Assembly: GCF_039529295.1 (NCBI RefSeq)
Contig: NZ_BAAAMN010000005.1
Location: forward strand, 1-64,000
Direction of reading: 5' to 3'
DNA length: 64,000 bases
Origin: Yaniella flava
GTDB taxonomy: Bacteria > Actinomycetota > Actinomycetes > Actinomycetales > Micrococcaceae
Shown here: piece by piece, positions 42,337-50,414 of the stretch
Layout of the letters: each line of letters opens with the position of its first letter
Position numbering within the stretch: the first letter of the stretch is position 1
Position numbers and translations under genes: made by a program
The notes under the pieces: generated by a model
The model's input: only the letters and a program-made list of their open reading frames with translations
Databases searched by the model: none
What the model was told of the DNA's origin: nothing

Positions 42337-42408
42337 TTACTGGTCTGCTTTGATCAGTTCAGCAGCACGTTCGCCCATGGGCATCACGATGATGTTCGGA
42401 CGATTGAC
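42337..42408 (-). pseudogene. 3' end of a second GMC oxidoreductase (betA-like) gene
   Basis: On the minus strand the last codons read NIIVMPMGERAAELIKADQ followed by TAA (42337-42339). The same end in the intact betA at 44747 is NITVMLMGERAAELIRADR. The downstream hairpin (ACAAAACGGCGC..., 42283 onwards) is also shared with the betA terminator at 44691. Only about 23 codons survive, after which the sequence abruptly changes. It is the remnant of a deleted paralogue with its own terminator. Confidence 0.75.
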
Positions 42409-42416
42409 TTTTCAGT

Positions 42417-42434
42417 ACTCTACAAGTGTAGAGT
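42417..42434. promoter_or_regulatory. CopY-box-like palindrome
   Basis: ACTCTACA-AG-TGTAGAGT is a perfect 18-base palindrome. Its core TACAAGTGTA fits the cop-box TACANNTGTA bound by CopY/BlaI-type repressors, and it sits directly upstream of the copper-ATPase remnant. The regulator is not in the window. Confidence 0.5.
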
Positions 42435-42472
42435 GCTCCTGCCATCTGCCTCCATGGCTACTACGGTCGTTA

Positions 42473-42886
42473 CTATGGACGCGGACGAACGTGGTCATGG
42501 TCGGCGGTGGCATTAACGACTCCGTGGCACTATCGACAGCTGATCTAGGAACAGCCGTATCGCAGGGGATACAAGTATCGTTGCAATCCGCCGGTGCTGT
42601 GCTCGTACGCTCAGACCTCTTAGCCGTCCCAGAGGCAGTATTACTATCACGGCAAACATTACGTACTATCAAACAAAACCTGTTCTGGGCATTTGGCTAT
42701 AACACTGCCGCCCTGCCGATTGCTGTGGCGGGACTGCTGAATCCGCCCATCTCAGCCTTTGCTATGGCCTTGTCCTCAACCCTGGTCATCACCAATAGTA
42801 TGCGACTGGCCCGGTTTGATCCGCGCAAGACGATTTCGCGGGGCACTTCGAACAGACGACAAGGAACGGGTATAACCGGACTGTGA
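42473..42886 (+). pseudogene. C-terminal fragment of a copper-type P1B ATPase
   Basis: The frame reads VVMVGGGINDSVALSTADLG, then LRTIKQNLFWAFGYNTAALPIAVAGLLNP and the final two membrane helices with SSTLVITNSMRL, i.e. the hinge and last helices of CopA-like ATPases. The invariant GDGxNDxP motif is altered (GGGINDS) and the rest of the protein, including the phosphorylation site DKTGT, is absent. About 120 residues remain. A dead fragment created by deletion. Confidence 0.82.
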
Positions 42887-43040
42887 CCCTAGCGTATTGC
42901 CTGCGCTTCGCAGAGCATGAGCGGCACAGACTGGTGAACTATGCTGAATAGTAACTATCTACTATAGTCGACCAGGTAATAGACTCGACGCGTCTGAAAC
43001 GCGCGCCTGGTGTAACCGCTGGTATGACAAGGAACGACCT

Positions 43041-43778
43041 ATGACCCCATCTCGCAATGCCACCTCCGCCCGTTTGTGGGTGATGCCGGTGCTCGTGACT
43101 CTCGGTATTGTCGCGGCACTGATTGCCGCCTTCTTCTGGGGCAGATCCACCGTATCACCGCAGGCGGATCCCGGTAATCAGCCTCCACAACAGCAGGGAA
43201 CCGAACAAGCCCAGGCAGTACCCGATGAGGTCGTGGATCAAGTTATCAGCCGGGACTCCGATGACCCGTTGGCGATCGGTGCAGTGGATGCTCCTGTGGT
43301 CATGGTGATGTTTTCGGATTACCAGTGTCCGTTTTGCTCACGCTGGACGCACGATACTCTGCCTGAGATGCAACAGTTCGTCGATGATGGAGAGCTTCGA
43401 GTTGAGTTCCGAGACATAAATATGTATGGCGAAGATTCGCGACGTGCAGCTACGGCGTCTGTGGCCGCAGGCATGCAAGACCAATTCGAGGAATATCACG
43501 ATCTGCTCTTCCCAGATGGTGAAACCCTCGAAGACTTCTCAACGGAAGCGCTTGTCGAACTCGCGGCTGATAATGGGCTAGACACTGAACAGTTCGAAGA
43601 GGATATGGAATCTGAGCAGACAGCAGACATCGTTGCTGAAAATGAAGAGCTCGGCCAAAGCATAGGCGCAACTTCCACACCGACCTTTCTCATGAACAAC
43701 ACCCCTATAGTCGGAGCGCAACCTTCCGAGGTGTTCATTGAGTCCTTCGAAGAAGAATTAGCGGCAGCTGAGGAGTAA
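43041..43778 (+). CDS. DsbA-like membrane-anchored thiol oxidoreductase
   Basis: 245 residues. An N-terminal membrane anchor (residues 11-34) is followed by a glutamine/proline-rich linker and a thioredoxin domain with CPFC in FSDYQCPFCSRW near residue 96, plus the cis-proline loop GATSTPTFLMNN. It acts outside the membrane. The downstream CcdA-like protein, three bases away, would transfer electrons to it, so the pair works as a reductase couple. Confidence 0.88.
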   Translation: MTPSRNATSARLWVMPVLVTLGIVAALIAAFFWGRSTVSPQADPGNQPPQQQGTEQAQAVPDEVVDQVISRDSDDPLAIGAVDAPVVMVMFSDYQCPFCSRWTHDTLPEMQQFVDDGELRVEFRDINMYGEDSRRAATASVAAGMQDQFEEYHDLLFPDGETLEDFSTEALVELAADNGLDTEQFEEDMESEQTADIVAENEELGQSIGATSTPTFLMNNTPIVGAQPSEVFIESFEEELAAAEE

Positions 43779-43781
43779 CCC

Positions 43782-44660
43782 ATGGATATTGGAATTGTCA
43801 CTGCACTGATCGGCGGGGCGCTCGCATTGTTGAGCCCATGTGGAGCACTATTGTTGCCCGCCTTCTTTGCTTCAACCGCAGGCTCTGGTCCGCGTCTTTG
43901 GATGCATGGCGCACTATTTTCAGTGGGACTGCTAGTGGTCCTCGTACCGCTGGGACTCGGCGCCGGAGCATTGGGCACACTCTTCGCATCGCACCGTGAA
44001 GTCATCATCATTGGTGCCTCCGTGCTCATGATCCTGCTGGGCTTGGTCCAATTGCTCGGTTTTGGTTTTGACCCATCCCGGTTTGTTCCCGGCGCAGAGC
44101 AGCTGCAAAAGCAGGCAAATAAACGCAGCGGCTGGATCAAAACCCTGTTGCTGGGTGCAGTCAGTGGGGTCGCTGGCCTCTGTGCCGGACCGATCCTGGG
44201 CGCTGTCCTCACGCTGGCGGCAGCGAAAAATGATATCTGGGCCGCCGGAACGTTGTTGGGCATCTATGGACTTGGCATGGTCGTACCGCTGATGATCCTG
44301 GCAAGTGTGTGGGGTCGACTGAGCCCACGAGGCAAGTCCAGGCTGCGGGGCAAGACCTTTACGGTCTTTGGACGCGAATTCCACGCCACGTCGGTGATCA
44401 CCGGCGCGATCATTATTTTGGTCGGTATCCTATTCTGGACCACCAATGGATTGATCAATATGCCCGAACTACTCCCGGCAGGAGCATCCGCTTGGCTGCA
44501 AAATTCCACGGCGGTTTTGAGTAACCCACTCGTGGATGCAGCACTGTTGCTTGTGGTCGTGGCCATCATCTTGGGATTCTGGATTCGTGCGCGCTACCGC
44601 AAGGCCAATTCGGAAACCCAATCAGCTCAGGACACAGATACCGCAACGGAATCAGTATAG
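43782..44660 (+). CDS. CcdA/DsbD-like thiol-disulfide transmembrane transporter
   Basis: 292 residues. The two redox-active cysteine motifs of CcdA are LLSPCGALLLPAFF near residue 19 and GVAGLCAGPILGAVL near residue 128. Seven to eight membrane helices follow the usual order. CcdA-type proteins pass electrons from cytoplasmic thioredoxin to extracellular thioredoxin-fold partners, here the adjacent DsbA-like protein. Ends before a bidirectional terminator. Confidence 0.87.
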   Translation: MDIGIVTALIGGALALLSPCGALLLPAFFASTAGSGPRLWMHGALFSVGLLVVLVPLGLGAGALGTLFASHREVIIIGASVLMILLGLVQLLGFGFDPSRFVPGAEQLQKQANKRSGWIKTLLLGAVSGVAGLCAGPILGAVLTLAAAKNDIWAAGTLLGIYGLGMVVPLMILASVWGRLSPRGKSRLRGKTFTVFGREFHATSVITGAIIILVGILFWTTNGLINMPELLPAGASAWLQNSTAVLSNPLVDAALLLVVVAIILGFWIRARYRKANSETQSAQDTDTATESV

Positions 44661-44693
44661 ACAAAGTAGTTCCAGGTTATCCCGCGACATACA

Positions 44694-44730
44694 AAACGGC
44701 GCCTCGAGTACACAACTCGGGGCGCCGTTT
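44694..44730. terminator. Bidirectional terminator between ccdA-like gene and betA
   Basis: AAACGGCGCC plus TCGAG (44694-44708) pairs with CTCGG plus GGCGCCGTTT (44716-44730), ending in a short T-run for the plus strand and a symmetric A-run for the minus. Located midway between convergent genes. The same element recurs in a degraded copy at 42284-42315. Confidence 0.75.
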
Positions 44731-44746
44731 GCAGTCCTAAGTGATG

Positions 44747-46315
44747 TTACCTGTCTGCTCTGATGAGTTCAGCGGCACGTTCACCCATGAGCATCACGGT
44801 GATGTTTGGGTTGACGGCCGGCAGCTGTGGCATGGCTGAAGCATCCACGACCCGCAGTCCGGTGGTACCTTTGACTCGTAGATCAGGATCCAACGGTGAC
44901 ATCTCATCGTCAACCGGGCCCATACGGCAGGAACCCGCGGGGTGGTAGACGGTGTTGTGGGTCTTGGAGACGTATGCGGCGATGTCTTCATCCGACTGCA
45001 CATCGTCACCGGGGAACAGCTCGCGGCCGGCATATTCGGACATGGCAGGCTGGGCAACGATTTGACGGGCCAGTTTGATACCCGCGACGGCGACACGCAT
45101 ATCGTGACCTTCTGGGTCAGTGAAATAGCGTGGATCAACCTTGGGTTTATCAGCCCAGTCGCGCGAGCGCAGACGAACCGTGCCGCGTGATCTGGCGTGC
45201 GTCACGTTGGGCGTTAGAGCAAAGGACTCATCGGCCTGTGGGTAGCCGTGGCGGCGGGTGTGCATGCCAAACGGCACCGAACCGTAGTGCATCATCAGAT
45301 CAGGCAGATCCAGGCCCTCTTCTGTGGGGGAGAAGATGCCGATTTCCCACCACTGTGTGGCTTCCCGGGTCATTTCGACATTGGACTCCCACGAGATCAC
45401 AGCTTCTGGGTGGTCTTGCAAATTGGAACCGACCCCAGGAGCGTCAACGCGAAGTTCGACTCCGGTTTCTTTCAGGTGCTCGGCTGGTCCGATACCCGAC
45501 AGCATCAGCAGTTTCGGAGTGTCTATGGCACCGGCCGAGACCACAACTTCGTTGTTTGCCGTCAGCGTTTTGGCACGGTCGAAGGCGTTGTCAATGTATT
45601 CGACACCGGTGGCACGATTGTTGTCATCGAACAGGATGCGGGTCACGTGGTGATCGGTGAGAATATCCAGATTTTCACGATCCATGATGGGGTGCAGGTA
45701 AGACACCGACGATGAGGAGCGAGTGCCGTCTTCCTTCGAGTTAATTTGGAAGAACCCGGCACCATTCACCACGGTTTCGCCGCTGTTGTACTGAACCTTT
45801 GGAATGCCTTGTTCTTCACACGCATTCAACAAAGCCACACCCACTGGGTCACGTGGTGGTGCATCCATCAGGTTCACTGGACCGTCGGTGCCATTGTGTT
45901 TGCCGTTGCGTTCGTTGGTCTCGAGGCGTTTGATCAACGGCAGCATCGTCTCGGCATTCCAGCCTTCGGCGCCCAGCTCTTCCCACAGGTCCATGTCTTC
46001 GGCTGGTGGGTGGAAAGCGATACAGGAGTTATGCGAGGAACAGCCGCCCAGCACCTTGGCGCGGGCGTGGCGCATGAATGAGTTCCCGTTTTCCTGCGGC
46101 TCGATTTGGTAGTCCCAGTCCATGCCGGATTCCAACAGCTCTGGCCAGCGGTTGAGCTGCAGCACTTCGTCTTTATCAATATCAGTTGGCCCTGCCTCTA
46201 ACAGGGCGACTGATACGTTCGGATCCTCACTCAACCGGGCAGCTACCACAGCTCCGGCCGAGCCACCACCGATGACGAGGTAGTCGTAGTTGGATTGTTT
46301 CACGTTCTGCTCCAT
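44747..46315 (-). CDS. betA: Choline dehydrogenase (GMC oxidoreductase)
   Basis: 522 residues. FAD-binding DYLVIGGGSAGAVVAARL at the N-terminus, GMC signature RAKVLGGCSSHN, and the C-terminal catalytic segment YHPAGSCRMG with VNPNITVMLMGERAAE are intact. It oxidises choline to betaine aldehyde. The gene lies 12 bases after betB and the transporter precedes betB, giving betT-betB-betA. Substrate inferred mainly from this context. Confidence 0.88.
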   Translation of the reverse strand: MEQNVKQSNYDYLVIGGGSAGAVVAARLSEDPNVSVALLEAGPTDIDKDEVLQLNRWPELLESGMDWDYQIEPQENGNSFMRHARAKVLGGCSSHNSCIAFHPPAEDMDLWEELGAEGWNAETMLPLIKRLETNERNGKHNGTDGPVNLMDAPPRDPVGVALLNACEEQGIPKVQYNSGETVVNGAGFFQINSKEDGTRSSSSVSYLHPIMDRENLDILTDHHVTRILFDDNNRATGVEYIDNAFDRAKTLTANNEVVVSAGAIDTPKLLMLSGIGPAEHLKETGVELRVDAPGVGSNLQDHPEAVISWESNVEMTREATQWWEIGIFSPTEEGLDLPDLMMHYGSVPFGMHTRRHGYPQADESFALTPNVTHARSRGTVRLRSRDWADKPKVDPRYFTDPEGHDMRVAVAGIKLARQIVAQPAMSEYAGRELFPGDDVQSDEDIAAYVSKTHNTVYHPAGSCRMGPVDDEMSPLDPDLRVKGTTGLRVVDASAMPQLPAVNPNITVMLMGERAAELIRADR

Positions 46316-46327
46316 TCGTAATGCCGC

Positions 46328-47812
46328 TTATTTCTGTGGGAACCAGCCGGAGACAGCCGGTTCGGTGTTTTCGTAGATGTGTTTGGACACGGTGTACTCT
46401 TCCATGCCGGTTACTCCGAGTTCGCGGCCGATGCCGGACTGTTTGAAACCGCCCCATTCGGCCTGTGGCAAGTATGGGTGGTAGTCGTTGATCCAGATGG
46501 TACCGTGACGCAATTTGCGTGAGACACGGTTTGTCACACCCGAATCTGAGGACCAGACGGCACCGGCTAGCCCGTAGTCGGTGTCATTGGCAATCGCGAT
46601 GGCTTCGTCTTCGGTCGAGAAGGTTTCTACGGTGATGACCGGCCCGAAGCCTTCTTCCACAACGGCCGGGTTGTCTGCGGTGCACTGATCCAGCACCGTT
46701 GGCGCGTAGAAGTAGCCGTTTTCGTGTTCTGGTCCGCCCCAGTGACCGCCGGTACGTAGGCGTGCACCGGCTTCGACGCCGCGGTTGACGTAGTCGGTGA
46801 CTTTGTCGCGGTGCTCCGAAGAGATCAGCGGGCCAGTTTCGGCTTTCTCATCGAATGGTCCACCCATCACAATATTTCCAGCGCGACGGACCAGCTCATC
46901 GACAAACTGTTCGGCGATCGTATCTTGGATGATTAACCGGGTGCCGGCCGAGCAGACGAGCCCGGAATCAAGAAAGCCCGCATTGAGCGCATTGTCGAGT
47001 GCTGCGTCGTAGTCGGCATCGGCAAAGATCACGTTCGGGTTCTTGCCCCCGAGTTCCAACGCCACATCTTTGACGGTATGGGCAGCTGATTCGGCGATCT
47101 TGCGTCCGGTCACCACACCACCGGTGAAAGAGACCAGGTCAATGTCTTTGTGGGTGGACAGCGGTGCACCTACGGTGCCGCCGTCTCCCAAGACCACGTT
47201 GGCAACGCCTGCCGGCAGGCCGAGTTTATCCATGACATCGACGATGAGCATGGTGGTGTGCGGGGTCAGTTCTGCAGGTTTGATGACAAAGGAGTTGCCT
47301 GCAGCAAGAGCCGGGGCAATTTTCCAGGAGGCTTGTAGCAGTGGGAAATTCCACGGGGTGATCATGCCAACGACGCCGATGGGCTCGTGCACCACCCGCG
47401 AGACGACCGTGGGATCACCAGCGTCGACTAGACGGCCGGGGTAGTGGTCCGCGATTTTTCCGAAGTGGCGGAAGGCCGCAGTGATATCGTCCATATCGCC
47501 TTCGGCCTCGACCAGGCGTTTGCCGGTGTCCATGGCTTCGGTACGAGCAAACTCATCTTTGCGTTCCTGAATGCCATCGGCAACTGCCAAGAGGAAGTCG
47601 CCACGTTCAGCCGCTGGGCGATCGGCCCACACGCCTGATTCGAAAGCGCGACGAGCTGCAGCAATCGCACGCTCGGTATCTTCGGTGGTGGCCTCAGAGA
47701 CCACGCCGACTTCGCTGCCATCGCCCGGGCAGTAAATGGTTCGGGTGGCGGCATTGGATGCAGGGACCCAGGCACCATCAATGAATAGGGTTTGAACTTT
47801 CTCAGCGCTCAT
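46328..47812 (-). CDS. betB: Betaine-aldehyde dehydrogenase
   Basis: 494 residues from ATG 47812 (AAGGAG upstream), overlapping betT by 11 bases. Catalytic cysteine in LVCSAGTRL near residue 288, general-base glutamate in LELGGKNPNV, and WNFPLLQASWKIAPALAAGN for NAD binding. Reaction: betaine aldehyde to glycine betaine. Position between choline transporter and choline dehydrogenase supports this over other aldehyde dehydrogenases. Confidence 0.88.
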   Translation of the reverse strand: MSAEKVQTLFIDGAWVPASNAATRTIYCPGDGSEVGVVSEATTEDTERAIAAARRAFESGVWADRPAAERGDFLLAVADGIQERKDEFARTEAMDTGKRLVEAEGDMDDITAAFRHFGKIADHYPGRLVDAGDPTVVSRVVHEPIGVVGMITPWNFPLLQASWKIAPALAAGNSFVIKPAELTPHTTMLIVDVMDKLGLPAGVANVVLGDGGTVGAPLSTHKDIDLVSFTGGVVTGRKIAESAAHTVKDVALELGGKNPNVIFADADYDAALDNALNAGFLDSGLVCSAGTRLIIQDTIAEQFVDELVRRAGNIVMGGPFDEKAETGPLISSEHRDKVTDYVNRGVEAGARLRTGGHWGGPEHENGYFYAPTVLDQCTADNPAVVEEGFGPVITVETFSTEDEAIAIANDTDYGLAGAVWSSDSGVTNRVSRKLRHGTIWINDYHPYLPQAEWGGFKQSGIGRELGVTGMEEYTVSKHIYENTEPAVSGWFPQK

Positions 47813-50075
47813 TGCGGGTATCTCCTTGAGCAGATTGGGTGGTGTCGTCATCGGAGGTGGATGCGTTCTCTGTGGAGACCACAGGAACCGCGTTGGTCGA
47901 CGTATCGAGTTGGTCGCTGTCGGCCCATTCTTCAGGAATGTTGACCTCGACCAGGCCAGATGGTGAGCCTTTATCGCCGATCATGGACATGTACATCATG
48001 TGGGCATCATATGCGTCCAGGATATCGGAAATGACCTGATCCTTGGTGTAGCCCATAATGTCTTTGCCCTGTGAGCCAGTCAGCGTGAAGATCTCAACTT
48101 TGAAGAAGATTTCTTCAACCGCTGCCAGGTTGGCGGCATAGTTTGGCACGTTGTGTGCAACGGGATATGGCTGGTATTTGAATTCATCCTGATTGTTGGG
48201 GAAGTGCACCACCAGATCCACGTACGGGATGGGGTAGTCGGGGTGGACACCTCGGTGACAATGGACGTCGGCCCCGAGATTGCGCAATTCTTCGGCAACC
48301 TCCTCGACAGCAGGAATTGCCACGTCGTTGACGAATTTTGCGGCCTGCGATTGCGTGGCAAACGACATCCGGCGTCCCAGTCGTTGACGCCACGTGGATG
48401 ATGGTTTGCCGTTACTATCACGGATGCTAGATAGCACCCCGGGCATCGTGGCTCGTTTGGAATCGAAGCTTTGACGTTCCGACCTCAGGACCTTGAACAG
48501 GCTGATCATCATCAGGTAGACGACGATCGAGAATGGGAGGCCGATCATCACCGTGGCGGCCTGCAATGTGTAGACGCCGTCGATGAAAAGCATGGCTAGC
48601 GTCAGTGTACCGGTGACAACCGCCCAGAAGATTCGCAGCCACGGGGCGCCGTCGGAGTCACTGGCCGAGGGCTTGGACGTGAGGTTGGCCATGACCAAGG
48701 AACCCGAGTCTGCCGAGGTGACGTAGAAGAGCAACCCGGTCACCACTGCGAGACCGACAGTGAAAGCCGCGCCCGGATATTGGGTGAGTAGCGTAAAGAA
48801 CCCGGATTCTGGCAGGTTGATGGCTTCGTTGAGGAAGGCTTCATCACCGCCACGGAAGAAGGCTAGTGCACCGTTACCGAAGATCGAAACCCACAGCAGA
48901 ATGAAGCTAAATGGAATGAGCAGCACACCGAGCACAAACTGGCGCAGGGTACGGCCGCGCGAAATGCGAGCCAAGAAGAGGCCGACGAAGGCAGCCCACG
49001 CAATCCACCATGCCCAGAAGAACAGGGTCCAGTCCTGCATCCAGTCGGCGGATGAATAGTCGGGGTGGCCGTCGGTGTAGCCGAAGGTGTTCATCATCAT
49101 GGATGGGAAGCGGCTGAAGAAGTCGCCGATATTTTGTACCAGCTGGTTCATCAAACGTGGTGTGTCCCCAGAGAATAAGACCCACAACATCAGCCCAACA
49201 GCCAATATGACGTTGAGTTCGGAGAGACGGCGGATGCCCTTGTCGACACCGGTGATCGTGGAGATGATCGTAATGCCGACGGCCAGCACCATGAGTGCGA
49301 TTTGGACGGCAATGCTCTGCGGGATACCGAAAATGTAGGACAAACCGTAGTTGAGGAAGACCACCCCGATACCGAGTGATACGGCGATACCGAAAATCGT
49401 GCCTAGCACGGCTGCAATGTCAACCGCGTGGCCGGGGGCGCCTTTGATGCGTTTACCGAATATTGGGGCCAGGGCCGAACGAATACTCAAGGGCATATGG
49501 TACCGGTAGGCAAACAGACCGATGCCCATACCCATGAGGGCATACAGCGCCCAACCGGGAATACCGTAGTGGAACATGGTCCACAGCGGAGCCATTCGTG
49601 CAGCTTCATCCGACATGCCCTCGCCCTCTGGTGGGGTCAGGAAGTTTGTCGCCGGACCAGAAATGCCGAAGAACATCAGATCAACACCGATGCCAGCGGC
49701 AAAGAGCATGGCCGCCCACGTAAACATATTGAAACGTGGTTTGGAATGATCCGGCCCGATCTTCACGCGGCCCACTTTTGACAGTGCAACGATTAACACG
49801 AAGACCACCACGATGCTGACGGTGAGCACGTAGTACCAGCCTAGATTGGTACCAGCCCAATCCATTGCGCCAAAGATCACGGTCTCTGCTTGTCCTGGTA
49901 ACAACCAGGCCCACAGAACGAATGCCACGATGAGCACCGCTGAGATGATAAAAACCGGCTTATTGACGGGGGAATATGTGGGTTTATCTTTTGGTGTGGT
50001 GTGAGTGCCGGGAACTCCCGGATCTCGCGTGGTCGCAGCGTGCGTACTATCAGGAGATTCAACAGAATCAGCCAT
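47802..50075 (-). CDS. betT: BCCT-family choline/betaine transporter BetT
   Basis: 757 residues from ATG 50075 (the longer ORF start lacks support). About twelve membrane helices, a 45-residue hydrophilic N-terminus and a roughly 240-residue hydrophilic C-terminal domain typical of osmoregulated BetT. The signature WTLFFWAWWIAWAAFVGLFLARISRGRTLR of the family is present, as is VDKGIRRLSELN. Long C-terminus ends acidic. Imports choline for conversion by the two enzymes downstream, for osmoprotection. No betI regulator nearby. Confidence 0.9.
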   Translation of the reverse strand: MADSVESPDSTHAATTRDPGVPGTHTTPKDKPTYSPVNKPVFIISAVLIVAFVLWAWLLPGQAETVIFGAMDWAGTNLGWYYVLTVSIVVVFVLIVALSKVGRVKIGPDHSKPRFNMFTWAAMLFAAGIGVDLMFFGISGPATNFLTPPEGEGMSDEAARMAPLWTMFHYGIPGWALYALMGMGIGLFAYRYHMPLSIRSALAPIFGKRIKGAPGHAVDIAAVLGTIFGIAVSLGIGVVFLNYGLSYIFGIPQSIAVQIALMVLAVGITIISTITGVDKGIRRLSELNVILAVGLMLWVLFSGDTPRLMNQLVQNIGDFFSRFPSMMMNTFGYTDGHPDYSSADWMQDWTLFFWAWWIAWAAFVGLFLARISRGRTLRQFVLGVLLIPFSFILLWVSIFGNGALAFFRGGDEAFLNEAINLPESGFFTLLTQYPGAAFTVGLAVVTGLLFYVTSADSGSLVMANLTSKPSASDSDGAPWLRIFWAVVTGTLTLAMLFIDGVYTLQAATVMIGLPFSIVVYLMMISLFKVLRSERQSFDSKRATMPGVLSSIRDSNGKPSSTWRQRLGRRMSFATQSQAAKFVNDVAIPAVEEVAEELRNLGADVHCHRGVHPDYPIPYVDLVVHFPNNQDEFKYQPYPVAHNVPNYAANLAAVEEIFFKVEIFTLTGSQGKDIMGYTKDQVISDILDAYDAHMMYMSMIGDKGSPSGLVEVNIPEEWADSDQLDTSTNAVPVVSTENASTSDDDTTQSAQGDTRNER

Positions 50076-50296
50076 GATATTCCTCTCGTCGGTGTTAAAA
50101 AAGAAGTCGGATCGACCGCAGAAACTAGTCAATCGAAGCCCGAGCTAAAAATACATAATCTATCGCCACCATAGAGCGTGAAATCAACTGAAATCAAGAT
50201 AGAACATTTGATCCTTAGGTCAAGCACATGCGGTCGTGAGGAGGACTATATTGCGGGCTACTCGATGGTAACAAAATGTGGTGTGTGCCTCCGAGT

Positions 50297-50341
50297 ATGG
50301 TTGCTCACGCCGCTATCGTGCGGTACTGTGTGGTGTCATGA
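50297..50341 (+). CDS. Candidate leader peptide MVAHAAIVRYCVVS
   Basis: A 14-codon ORF (50297-50341) lies 73 bases upstream of the ABC-F start and its stop codon ends two bases before the left arm of the hairpin that hides the ABC-F ribosome-binding site. There is little Shine-Dalgarno sequence before the ATG, but a TATATT -10-like hexamer at 50247-50252 would start the transcript about 40 bases ahead. The peptide carries the aliphatic run AAIV, similar in character to stalling peptides of erm leaders. Function inferred from layout. Confidence 0.5.
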   Translation: MVAHAAIVRYCVVS

Positions 50342-50343
50342 AG

Positions 50344-50414
50344 AAATGATCCTTTTCCTCCCCGCGTCCGAGGCCGTTGCCCGGCGGGGTACGAATCTTT
50401 CCCAAGGATCATTT
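50344..50414 (+). promoter_or_regulatory. Translational attenuator hairpin sequestering the ABC-F start
   Basis: AAATGATCCTT (50344-50354) pairs perfectly with AAGGATCATTT (50404-50414). The right arm contains the Shine-Dalgarno AAGGA (50404-50408), five bases before the TTG start. An inner stem CCCCG (50360-50364) / CGGGG (50385-50389) stabilises the loop. A ribosome stalled on the leader peptide would cover the left arm and free the site. No strong terminator T-run follows, so translational rather than transcriptional control is favoured. Confidence 0.7.
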
